Assembly: GCF_016735515.1 (NCBI RefSeq)
Contig: NZ_JAERQZ010000001.1
Location: forward strand, 2,840,746 to 2,904,745
Reading direction: 5' to 3'
Origin: Piscinibacter sp. HJYY11
Lineage (GTDB): Bacteria > Pseudomonadota > Gammaproteobacteria > Burkholderiales > Burkholderiaceae_C
Length of the DNA stretch: 64,000 nt
Below the pieces are notes generated by a model. That model was not told where the DNA came from. It ran no database searches and saw only the letters and a program-made list of their open reading frames with translations. The position numbers and the translations under genes were made by a program. Numbering within the stretch: the stretch's first letter is position 1; the number at the start of each line of letters is the position of its first letter. Below, one piece after another: positions 54,550 through 62,395 of this stretch.

Positions 54550-55634
54550 CACCCGCCACCACCCCGGTGCAACGCCCGCGCGACGCGCGCCTGCTCGTCG
54601 TGGACGCCCAGGGCCGGCTGCACCATGCCCCGCGCACGGCGCTGCCCCGCTTCCTGAAACCCGGCGACCTGCTCGTCGCCAACGACGCGGCCACTCTGCC
54701 GGCGAGCCTGCACGGCCTGCACCTGCCCACCGGCGAGACGATCGAAGTGCGCCTGGCCGGCCGCCGCTCGCTGGCGGTGGACGATGTGCACGAGTTCACC
54801 GCCGTCGTCTTCGGCGAGGGCGACCACCGCACGCGCACCGAAGACCGCCCGTTGCCCCCCTCCCTGAAGCCGGGCGACCGGCTCGCCCTCGGCCCGCTGC
54901 GCGCGCAGGTGCTGCGCCTGCTCGACCACCCCCGGCTCGTCGCGCTGCGTTTCGAGGGCACGCCCGACACCATCTGGGCCGGCCTTGCCCGCCATGGCAA
55001 GCCGGTGCAATACGCCCACCTGCCGCAGCCGCTCGCGCTGTGGGACGTGTGGACGAGCGTGGCCGCGCTCCCGGTGGCCTTCGAGCCGCCCTCGGCCGGC
55101 TTCCTGCTCGACTGGGGCCTGCTGCACACCCTGCGCGAACACGGCATCGGCTTTGCCACGCTCACGCACGCGGCTGGCCTGTCGTCGACCGGCGATGACG
55201 CGCTCGACGCCCGCCTGCCGCTCGACGAGCCCTACCACCTGCCCGCCGCCACCGTCGACGCGATCGCGCGCACCCACGCGCGGCAGGGCCGTGTCGTCGC
55301 GCTTGGCACCACCGTCACGCGCGCACTCGAGCACGCCGCCCGCCGCGGCCGCCTGCAAGCCGGGCCGGGCGTGGCCACCCAGCGCCTCGGCCCACAGCAG
55401 TACGGCTGGCTGCAGGTGGTCGACGCCATCGTCACCGGCACGCACGAGCCGGGCTCCAGCCACCACGGGCTCTTGCACGCGTTCGCCCCGGCGGTGCTGC
55501 TGCAGCGGGTAGACCGCGAACTCGAAACGCACGGTTACCGCACGCACGAATTCGGTGACTCGGTGCTGATCGAACGACAGGCGGTGCGCACACCGCACGC
55601 GGCGCCGGACCGCGCCATTTCGCACGCCGCATGA
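54546..55634 (+). CDS. Diverged QueA-like (SAM:tRNA ribosyltransferase-isomerase fold) protein
   Basis: A 362-residue protein with the overall order of QueA: ARLLVVDAQGRLHHAPRTAL, FLKPGDLLVANDAATLPASL, the late ALGTTVTRALEHAA and VVDAIVTGTHEPGSSHHG. Several motifs of genuine QueA are altered: the APTAGLHFT region reads PPSAGFLLDW, the LHVGLGTF region reads THAAGLSSTGD, and the NFHLPKSTL region reads TGTHEPGSSH. The N-terminal FELPPELIAQ part is short. It is therefore probably not the tRNA queuosine enzyme but a paralogue with a new substrate. It is operonic with an SDR under an XRE-cupin regulator. Confidence 0.82.
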   Translation: MTPATTPVQRPRDARLLVVDAQGRLHHAPRTALPRFLKPGDLLVANDAATLPASLHGLHLPTGETIEVRLAGRRSLAVDDVHEFTAVVFGEGDHRTRTEDRPLPPSLKPGDRLALGPLRAQVLRLLDHPRLVALRFEGTPDTIWAGLARHGKPVQYAHLPQPLALWDVWTSVAALPVAFEPPSAGFLLDWGLLHTLREHGIGFATLTHAAGLSSTGDDALDARLPLDEPYHLPAATVDAIARTHARQGRVVALGTTVTRALEHAARRGRLQAGPGVATQRLGPQQYGWLQVVDAIVTGTHEPGSSHHGLLHAFAPAVLLQRVDRELETHGYRTHEFGDSVLIERQAVRTPHAAPDRAISHAA

Positions 55635-55723
55635 TCGTGAGCGGGGTTTCCCGGGAGCCGGTGGGGCGCTGCGGCCGGGAATAATCCAGCCCCGTACCGA
55701 CAACTCGAAACCGTGGAGCCCTC

Positions 55724-56305
55724 ATGCGCCCAGCCTTTGCCCGACTGCCCGCCGCTTTCGCGGTTTCGCTGGCGCTGACGATCGGCGCCGCACAGGCGCA
55801 GAGCACCTCCACCAAGTTCGAGCAGACCGTCGTGGTGGCCGGCACCCCGCTCATCCTCAACGGCGCGGGCACGCGCCACCGGGCGGTGTTCAAGGTCTAC
55901 GACATGGCGCTGTACACCACCAAGAAGGTCAGCAAGGTCGACGACCTGCTCGCCCTGCCGGGGCCGAAACGCATCCAGTTCGTCGCGCTGCGCGAACTGC
56001 CGGGCACCGAGCTCGGCCGCCTCTTCTTGAAGGGCATGGGCGAAAACTCCTCGAAGGACCTGATGACCAAGCACGCATTGGCCTCCACGCGGCTGATCGA
56101 GGTCTTCTCCGGCAAGGCCAAGCTGATGCCCGGCGAGTCCTTCGCGATGGAGTTCGTGCCGGGCAAGGGCACGCAGTTCTTCATCACCGGCAAGCCGCAG
56201 GGCGACCCGCTGGGCGATGCCGAGTTCTTCTCGATGATCCTCAAGATCTGGGTCGGCCCTTCGCCGGCGGACAACATGCTGAGGGACGCGCTGCTCGGCG
56301 TCTGA
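55724..56305 (+). CDS. Exported chalcone-isomerase-fold protein
   Basis: A 193-residue periplasmic protein (signal peptide ending near AQAQ). The chalcone-isomerase-like body shows LNGAGTRHRAVFKVYDMALYT, IQFVALRELPGTELGRLF, FAMEFVPGKGTQFFITG and FFSMILKIWVGPSPADNMLRD. Bacterial members of this fold bind fatty acids. It is a separate transcription unit, with a GGAG ribosome site before the ATG, and a second member of this fold occurs in the lipid operon. Confidence 0.87.
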   Translation: MRPAFARLPAAFAVSLALTIGAAQAQSTSTKFEQTVVVAGTPLILNGAGTRHRAVFKVYDMALYTTKKVSKVDDLLALPGPKRIQFVALRELPGTELGRLFLKGMGENSSKDLMTKHALASTRLIEVFSGKAKLMPGESFAMEFVPGKGTQFFITGKPQGDPLGDAEFFSMILKIWVGPSPADNMLRDALLGV

Positions 56306-56307
56306 GC

Positions 56308-56670
56308 TCAGGCGGCCAGCAGGGCCCGCACCGACGCCAGCGAAAACGGCTTGGGCAGCGTGCCCACCGTGTTCAGGCCGAGTGCCTGGGCTTCGTCGAG
56401 CACGGTGTCGAGCTCGCCCGCGCCCATGCCGCTGGAGACGATCACCTTCGCCTCGCAGCGCTGGTCGGCCAGGCGCGCCAGCACCTCCTGTCCGCTGACG
56501 TCGGGCATCAGCATGTCGACGGCCAAGTGCGTGGGCTGCCACTCGGCCAGCGCGCTGAAGAACGCATCGACGTCCTCGCACCAGCGCGCCTCGAAGCCCA
56601 CGCTCTTGGCCGCCACCTGGAGGATCTGGCCGACCGTCGGGTCGTCGTCGAGGATGAGGAGCCGGCCCAT
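56308..56670 (-). CDS. Stand-alone response regulator receiver protein
   Basis: A 120-residue single-domain CheY-like protein: acidic pocket LILDDDPTVGQIL, phosphorylated Asp in LAVDMLMPDVSGQEV, and a late Lys in GTLPKPFSLASV. There is no output domain, so it acts by protein binding. The partner kinase is not adjacent. It starts six bases downstream of the GNAT gene on the same strand. Confidence 0.9.
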   Translation of the reverse strand: MGRLLILDDDPTVGQILQVAAKSVGFEARWCEDVDAFFSALAEWQPTHLAVDMLMPDVSGQEVLARLADQRCEAKVIVSSGMGAGELDTVLDEAQALGLNTVGTLPKPFSLASVRALLAA

Positions 56671-56676
56671 GCAGGG

Positions 56677-57123
56677 TCAGGCCTCGTCGTCACCGGGGGG
56701 CAGGCGCTCCAGCATCACCGCGTAGTCGCGGTAGCCCATGCGGCGCCAGAAGGCCAGGGCCCGCGCGTTGCCGGCCAGCACGTCGACGACGAGCCGCTTG
56801 CCCGGCCAGCGCTCGAACACGCTCAGCATCAGGTGCCGCGCCACGCCCTGGCGCCGCTGGTCGCGGTGCACGAAGATCTGGCGCAGGTACACGCAGTCGG
56901 GCTCGTCGCGCCACAGCACGTAGGCCACGAGCTCGTCGCCGTCGAAGCCGAGCAGCGCCTCGTAGCCATCGTCGGCCAGCCAGCGGCGCATGCGCTCGAC
57001 CAGCTCGTCGACGCTCATCGGGTTGCGATGGCCCTCGTCACGGATCAGCTGGTGATTCAGCCGGCCCAGCGCCTCGGCGTCAGCCTCGGTCGCGGGACGA
57101 AAGCACAGGGCGTGATCGATCAT
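56677..57123 (-). CDS. GNAT-family N-acetyltransferase
   Basis: A 148-residue acetyltransferase with the acetyl-CoA motif in IFVHRDQRRQGVARHLM and C-terminal VDVLAGNARALAFWRRMGYRDY. It transfers acetyl groups from acetyl-CoA to an amine; the substrate is unknown. It lies six bases ahead of the receiver protein gene and is probably co-expressed with it. Confidence 0.9.
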   Translation of the reverse strand: MIDHALCFRPATEADAEALGRLNHQLIRDEGHRNPMSVDELVERMRRWLADDGYEALLGFDGDELVAYVLWRDEPDCVYLRQIFVHRDQRRQGVARHLMLSVFERWPGKRLVVDVLAGNARALAFWRRMGYRDYAVMLERLPPGDDEA

Positions 57124-57194
57124 GAATCGATGCTAGCCATCAAGCACCGGCGGGCGCTCTCGGGGCATACCCCAGAGGGACATTCACCGCCGCG

Positions 57195-57779
57195 TCACGC
57201 CCGCTGGAACTTGAACACCGCCACGCTGGCCATCAGGTTCGGGAAGCGTCGCACCACCTCGCCGTTCTGGATGCCGAAACCATCGAGCACCTGGAAGCCG
57301 TCCTTGCGCAGCAGCACCTCGCAGTCGGTGTAGGTGCCGACGCGGATGTTGGGCGTGTCGTACCACTGGTAGGGCAGCGCCTTGGTCACCGGCATGCGGC
57401 CGGTGGCCACGCGCAGACGGTTGGGCCAGTGCGCGAAATTCGGGAAGCTGATGATCCCCACGCGACCCACGCGCGCCGTCTCGCGCAGCAGGCGCTCGGT
57501 GTGGCGCAGGTGCTGCATGGTGTCGAGCTGCAGCACCACGTCGAAGCTCTGGTCTTCGAAGATGGCCAGGCCCTCTTCGAGGTTGAGCTGGATCACGTTG
57601 ACGCCGCGCTGCGTGCAGGCCAGCACGTTGGCGTCCGAGATCTCGATGCCGTAGCCGGTGCAATGGCGCGTGTCGCGGAGGTGGGCGAGCAACTCGCCGT
57701 TGCCGCAGCCGAGGTCGAGCACACGAGAGCCCGGCGGCACCAACTCCGCGATGATTTCGATGTCCTTGCGGTCGCTCAT
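57195..57779 (-). CDS. metW: Methionine biosynthesis protein MetW
   Basis: A 194-residue SAM-dependent methyltransferase-like protein ([18 protein letters not shown] motif, [20 protein letters not shown] and [20 protein letters not shown]). It is paired with metX and supports homoserine O-acylation in methionine synthesis; its exact activity is unsettled. The ATG overlaps the metX stop by four bases. Confidence 0.94.
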   Translation of the reverse strand: MSDRKDIEIIAELVPPGSRVLDLGCGNGELLAHLRDTRHCTGYGIEISDANVLACTQRGVNVIQLNLEEGLAIFEDQSFDVVLQLDTMQHLRHTERLLRETARVGRVGIISFPNFAHWPNRLRVATGRMPVTKALPYQWYDTPNIRVGTYTDCEVLLRKDGFQVLDGFGIQNGEVVRRFPNLMASVAVFKFQRA

Positions 57780-58948
57780 ACCGCGATCCCTTTCAACACC
57801 ATGGCGGCAGGCTTGCCTTCGAATTCCTTCGCGATGCCGTCGAAGCGCGCCCGCATCACCGCGTGGTAGCGCGGGTCGTCCAGCAGGAAGGCGTCGTGCC
57901 CGTGCGGCGCGTCGATCTCGGCATAGCTCACGTCGAAGCGGTTGTGCAGCAGCGCCTTCACGATCTCGCGCGAGCGCGCGGGCGAGAAGCGCCAGTCGGT
58001 GGTGAAGCTCACGAGCTGGAACTTGCAGCGGGCGTTGGCAAACGCCGCGGCGAGGTTGCCACCGTGCTCGCGTGCCGGGTCGAAGTAGTCGAGCGCGCGG
58101 GTGATGAGCAGATAGGTGTTGGCGTCGAAGTACTCGCTGAACTTGTCGCCCTGGTAGCGCAGGTAGCTCTCGATCTCGAACTCGATGTCCTGCGTGCTGT
58201 AGGCCGGAGCCTCGCCTTTCAGGTTGCGGCCGAACTTCGCCTCCATCGAGTCGTCGGAGAGGTAGGTGATGTGGCCGATCATGCGCGCCACGCGCAGGCC
58301 ACGCTTGGGCACCACACCGTGCGCGTAGAAGTGGCCGCCGTGGAATTCGGGGTCGGTGATGATGGCGCGGCGGGCCACCTCGTTGAAGGCGATGTTCTGG
58401 GCCGACAGATTCGGCGCGGTGGCCACGGCGATGCAGTGGCGCAGGCGCTGCGGGTGGCGCATCGACCAGCTCAGCGCCTGCATCGCCCCGAGGCTGCCGC
58501 CGAGCACGGCGGCCAGTTGCGTGATGCCCAGGCGGTCGAGCAGGCGGGCCTGCGCGTCGACCCAGTCTTCCACCGTCACCACCGGAAAGTCGGCGCCGTA
58601 GGGCTTGCCGGTGTCGGGGTTGGGGTGCATCGGGCCGGTGGAGCCGAAGCAGGAGCCGGGGTTGTTGACGCCGATGACGAAGAAGCGATTGGTGTCGAGC
58701 GGCTTGCCGGGGCCGACGAGGTTGTCCCACCAGCCTTCGCTCCTCGGCTGGCCTTCGTAGGTGCCGGCCACGTGGTGCGACGCGTTGAGCGCATGGCACA
58801 CCAGCACGGCGTTGCTCCTGTCGGCGTTGAGCGTGCCGTAGGTCTCGTAGGCGAGCGTGTAGTCGCGCAAGGCGGCCCCGCTGCGCAGCGGCAGCGGGTC
58901 GGCGAAGTGCATCGCCTGGGGTGTCACATGACCGAGTGAAGCTGTCAC
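57776..58948 (-). CDS. metX: Homoserine O-acyltransferase
   Basis: A 390-residue alpha/beta-hydrolase-fold enzyme that acylates homoserine (acetyl or succinyl) in methionine synthesis. The nucleophile lies in [13 protein letters not shown] (Ser152), [14 protein letters not shown] follows, and the C-terminal histidine is in [14 protein letters not shown] start giving [15 protein letters not shown] is chosen over a longer frame; no strong ribosome site is visible. Coupled to metW. No SAM riboswitch was recognised upstream. Confidence 0.93.
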   Translation of the reverse strand: MTASLGHVTPQAMHFADPLPLRSGAALRDYTLAYETYGTLNADRSNAVLVCHALNASHHVAGTYEGQPRSEGWWDNLVGPGKPLDTNRFFVIGVNNPGSCFGSTGPMHPNPDTGKPYGADFPVVTVEDWVDAQARLLDRLGITQLAAVLGGSLGAMQALSWSMRHPQRLRHCIAVATAPNLSAQNIAFNEVARRAIITDPEFHGGHFYAHGVVPKRGLRVARMIGHITYLSDDSMEAKFGRNLKGEAPAYSTQDIEFEIESYLRYQGDKFSEYFDANTYLLITRALDYFDPAREHGGNLAAAFANARCKFQLVSFTTDWRFSPARSREIVKALLHNRFDVSYAEIDAPHGHDAFLLDDPRYHAVMRARFDGIAKEFEGKPAAMVLKGIAV

Positions 58949-59141
58949 GTTGTGGTTCGCACAAATAAGAAACCGGCGGCCGCCAAAGCGGGACACCGGG
59001 TTGTGCGTCCTGTCTTTAGCTGGATTTATAGAGCGCTCGCAAGCCGGAACAAATCAGCGCTGGGGCGGGAGTATAGGCCGCCTGGTCGCGGCGCCAGGGG
59101 TGCGTCAATCCGGCAAAACAGTTATCATCTATATCAATTAT

Positions 59142-59156
59142 GCGGGTGTCACCCGC
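59142..59156. promoter_or_regulatory. Inverted repeat between metX and the HTH-receiver gene
   Basis: GCGGGTG / CACCCGC with a single central T lies just downstream of an AT-rich stretch (59115-59140, TTATCATCTATATCAATTA) that looks like a promoter for the HTH-receiver gene. It is a candidate operator, possibly autoregulatory. Confidence 0.35.
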
Positions 59157-59190
59157 TCGCACCTCAGTTCAGCATTTGGCAAATCGCGCA

Positions 59191-59817
59191 ATGGCTTCTT
59201 CCACCCCTCCTTCGTCCGGCAACGACACCTGCACCACCGTCGAAGTCGCCCAGCTGCTGGGCCTCGCAGTGCGCTCCGTCCAACTCATGGTCGACCGTGG
59301 CGAACTCGAGGCCTGGAAGACCCCCGGCGGCCACCGCCGCATCTCGCGCGCGTCGGTCGACCGGTGGCTGGCCGCCCGGCAGCAGCCGTCGGCAGGCCCC
59401 GCGGCGACACCCGATGCCGACACCGGCGCCGGCGGCCCCGCCCGCGTGCTGCTGATCGAGGACTCGTCGTATTACCAGAACCTGGTCGGCCTGCTGGTGC
59501 GGGAGAAGTTTCCGCAGGTGGAACTGCACGTGGCCGACGAAGGCATCGCCGGCCTCGCGATGGCGGGGCGACTGCAGCCGCAGGTGCTGATCGTGGACAT
59601 CCTGCTGCCCGGCATCGATGGGGCGACGCTCATCACCAGTCTGCGCACCAACCCGCAGTTCAGCGGCAGCCGCCTGATCGTCGTGACCTCGCTGGACGAG
59701 GCCCAGCGTGGGCCCTACGCCTTCGCGCTGGCCGGCGTGCCGGTGATCCACAAGCCACGCCTCGTGGCCGAATTCCCGGCCCTGCTGGCCAAATGCCTCG
59801 GTCGCACCGCCGCCTGA
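59191..59817 (+). CDS. MerR/excisionase-type HTH fused to a receiver domain
   Basis: A 208-residue regulator with an unusual order: an N-terminal helix-turn-helix of excisionase/MerR type (CTTVEVAQLLGLAVRSVQLM, WKTPGGHRRISRASVDRWL), an Ala/Pro linker, then a CheY-like receiver (VLLIEDSSYYQNLVGLLV, phosphorylated Asp136 in VLIVDILLPGIDGA, Lys in VPVIHKPRL). Classical response regulators have the receiver first. The start is taken at the second ATG; another in-frame ATG lies 51 bases upstream. It precedes a chemotaxis receptor gene. Confidence 0.88.
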   Translation: MASSTPPSSGNDTCTTVEVAQLLGLAVRSVQLMVDRGELEAWKTPGGHRRISRASVDRWLAARQQPSAGPAATPDADTGAGGPARVLLIEDSSYYQNLVGLLVREKFPQVELHVADEGIAGLAMAGRLQPQVLIVDILLPGIDGATLITSLRTNPQFSGSRLIVVTSLDEAQRGPYAFALAGVPVIHKPRLVAEFPALLAKCLGRTAA

Positions 59818-59934
59818 GAAATTGCGAAAAACGCGCACTAACTCGCAAAATTTGGCCGTCTGATTCGATCACTTATATCATTTTCTGGTTCATGATTCGT
59901 CCCCATCGGCCGCCGGCCCACTGGGGAGACTCCC

Positions 59935-61506
59935 ATGAACTTCAGAACCCTGACGATCAGATTCAAGCTGGCGGTCGCCTTCGGCACCCTCACCGCCATC
60001 GTCATCGCGGTGGCCGCCCTGTCGCTCGTGTCGCTGGGCTCGTCTCACGGCGACTACGAGACCTACGTCCACGACACCGCCGTCCGGATCGAACTGGCCA
60101 ACGCGGTGCTCGATGCGACCAATGCGCGCGCCATCGGCGCACGCAACCTCGTGCTGGTGTCGAGCGCCGCCGACCGTGAGACGGAGAAGGCGGCCGTCAT
60201 GGCTTCGCACCAGAAGGTGGGGCAGAGCCTCGCCAAGCTGAAGGAGATGGTGGCCAAGTCGTCGGATGCGCGCGAACGGGAGCTCGCGGCAGAGATCGAC
60301 CGCGTCGAATCGCGCTACGGCCCGGTGGCGCTGAACATCGTGGCCCTGGCAATGAGCGGCCAGCACGACGAGGCCGTCGCCAAGACGAATGCCGACTGCC
60401 GCCCGCTCCTGGCGAGCCTGCTGACGGCGGCCAACCGCTACATCGATTTCGCGGCCGACCAAGGCAGGGCCGAGGTCGCGCGTGCGGACGTCGCCTACCA
60501 GTCGAGCCGCAACCTGATGGTGGGGGCGTGCCTGGTCGCCATCGTCATCGCCGCGTCGCTCGCCGTCCTGATCACACGCGGCCTGCTGCGGGCGCTCGGC
60601 GCCGAGCCGTCGCTGCTCAGCGCCGCCGCGCGCCGGGTGGCCGAAGGCGACCTGGGTCGCGTCCCGGGCGCCGAGACGGCCGTCGCGGGCAGCGTGCTCG
60701 CCTCCCTCGCCGACATGCAGGCGGGCCTGGCCCGCGTGGTCGGGCGTGTGCGTGACGCCTCGGATTCCATCGCCACCGGCTCGGCCCAGATCGCCACGGG
60801 CAATGCCGACCTGTCGCAGCGCACCGAGGAGCAGGCGTCCAACCTGCAGCAGACCGCCGCCTCGATGGAGCAACTGAACTCGACCGTGAAGACCACCGCC
60901 GACACCGCACGCCAGGCGACGCAGCTCGCCGGCGCGGCCAGTGCGGCCGCGCAACGCGGCGGCGAGGTCGTGGGCCACGTCGTCGCCACGATGGACGACA
61001 TCAGCAACAGCTCCCGCAAGATCGCCGACATCATCGGCGTGATCGACGGCATCGCGTTCCAGACCAACATCCTCGCGCTGAACGCCGCGGTCGAAGCGGC
61101 GCGCGCCGGCGAGCAGGGGCGTGGTTTTGCGGTGGTCGCCGGCGAGGTGCGCAACCTGGCCCAGCGCAGCGCCGAAGCGGCCAAGGAGATCAAGGCGCTC
61201 ATCGGCACGAGCGTCGAGAAAGTGGCAGCGGGTGCAAAGCTCGTGGGCGACGCCGGCAACGCGATGGAGGACATCGTGTCGCAGGTGCGGCACGTGGCCG
61301 AGCTCATCGGCGGCATCAGCTCGGCCACCACCGAGCAGACGACGGGCATCGGCCAGGTCAACGACGCCGTCGCCCAGCTCGACCAGGTGACACAGCAGAA
61401 CGCCGCGCTGGTGGAAGAGAGCGCGGCCGCGGCTGAGAGCCTCAAGCAGCAGGCCGCCCGGCTGGCCGACACCGTGAGCGTGTTCAGGCTGGCCCAAGCC
61501 GCCTGA
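59935..61506 (+). CDS. Methyl-accepting chemotaxis protein
   Basis: A 523-residue receptor: membrane helix near residues 10-32, a periplasmic four-helix domain (about 33-190), a second helix near 196-218, a HAMP-like region and a long coiled-coil signalling domain with the conserved hairpin tip [41 protein letters not shown]. It ends RLAQAA with no CheR-binding pentapeptide. It detects an unknown ligand and controls the CheA kinase. AT-rich DNA with TTATATCA lies ahead of it, similar to the HTH-receiver promoter. Confidence 0.95.
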   Translation: MNFRTLTIRFKLAVAFGTLTAIVIAVAALSLVSLGSSHGDYETYVHDTAVRIELANAVLDATNARAIGARNLVLVSSAADRETEKAAVMASHQKVGQSLAKLKEMVAKSSDARERELAAEIDRVESRYGPVALNIVALAMSGQHDEAVAKTNADCRPLLASLLTAANRYIDFAADQGRAEVARADVAYQSSRNLMVGACLVAIVIAASLAVLITRGLLRALGAEPSLLSAAARRVAEGDLGRVPGAETAVAGSVLASLADMQAGLARVVGRVRDASDSIATGSAQIATGNADLSQRTEEQASNLQQTAASMEQLNSTVKTTADTARQATQLAGAASAAAQRGGEVVGHVVATMDDISNSSRKIADIIGVIDGIAFQTNILALNAAVEAARAGEQGRGFAVVAGEVRNLAQRSAEAAKEIKALIGTSVEKVAAGAKLVGDAGNAMEDIVSQVRHVAELIGGISSATTEQTTGIGQVNDAVAQLDQVTQQNAALVEESAAAAESLKQQAARLADTVSVFRLAQAA

Positions 61507-61513
61507 CCGCGCT

Positions 61514-62395
61514 TCAGCCGAGCTCTCGGCTGGCGAGCGCGGCCGCCGCGGCGCGCGTCTCCACGCCGAGCTTCTCGAACACGTGCTCCAGGTGCTTGTT
61601 CACCGTGCGCGGGCTCATCCCGAGGATGTCGGCCACGTCACGGTTGGTCTTACCCTTGGCAACCCACGACAGCACCTCGGCCTCGCGTGGCGTGAGCGAC
61701 GCGGTGCTGAGGCGGCTGGGCGCGGCGGCCTCGGGCGAACGGCGTTGCAGCAGCAGCATCTGTTCGCCCAGGCCGACGGCGCCCAGGTTGCGCAGTTGCA
61801 GCGACGCGCTCACATGCGCATCGGACGTTCCGGCCGCCAGCCAGTCGCGCCAGTCTTCGGGCAGGCCGTCGACGCCGGGGTACAGCTCGCGCATCCACGC
61901 CGCCGCCTGCGGCGAGCGCCAGGCCACGCGCCATTGCGCATCGATCACCAGCACGCCGTGGCCGCCGACGTCGAGCGCATCGCGCGCCAGGCGCACTGCG
62001 CGCGCGTTGCGCAGGTGGGTGGCCAGGCGCGCCAGCACCTCCTGCGCACGCACCGGCTTCACCACGTAGTCGACGCCGCCGCTTTCGAAGCCTTCGACGA
62101 TGTGCGGCGTCTCCGACAGGCCGGTCATGAAGATCACCGGCACATGCGCCAGCGCCGGGTCGGCCTTGAGGCGACGGCACACCTCGAAGCCCGACAGCCC
62201 GGGCATCAGCGCGTCGAGCAGGATGGCATCGGGCGACACCAGCTCCAGCCGCGCGAGGGCCGATTCGCCGTCGTGGGCCACCACCACGCTGTAGCCGTGC
62301 TCCTCGAGCGCAATGCACACCGGCCCGAGCGACTGCGGTGCGTCGTCGACCAGCATCACCACGCCGGAAGTCCGTCCAGGGGCACTGGCGCTCAC
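61514..62395 (-). CDS. LuxR-family response regulator
   Basis: A 293-residue response regulator. The receiver shows MLVDDAPQSLGPVC and phospho-Asp in AILLDALMPGLSGFEV. A middle region (about 130-215) contains a weakly PAS-like segment (VLVIDAQWRVAWRSPQAAAW), and the C-terminus is a LuxR HTH (LTPREAEVLSWVAKGKTNRD, SPRTVNKHLEHVFEKLGV). The GTG start overlaps the stop of the histidine kinase gene, so the two form a two-component pair. Confidence 0.92.
   Translation of the reverse strand: MSASAPGRTSGVVMLVDDAPQSLGPVCIALEEHGYSVVVAHDGESALARLELVSPDAILLDALMPGLSGFEVCRRLKADPALAHVPVIFMTGLSETPHIVEGFESGGVDYVVKPVRAQEVLARLATHLRNARAVRLARDALDVGGHGVLVIDAQWRVAWRSPQAAAWMRELYPGVDGLPEDWRDWLAAGTSDAHVSASLQLRNLGAVGLGEQMLLLQRRSPEAAAPSRLSTASLTPREAEVLSWVAKGKTNRDVADILGMSPRTVNKHLEHVFEKLGVETRAAAAALASRELG

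Noticed and set aside
53158..54552. One 464-codon minus-strand frame joining the XRE regulator with an upstream extension
   Set aside because: The upstream part is antisense to the SDR gene; the XRE-cupin protein is complete from the internal ATG.
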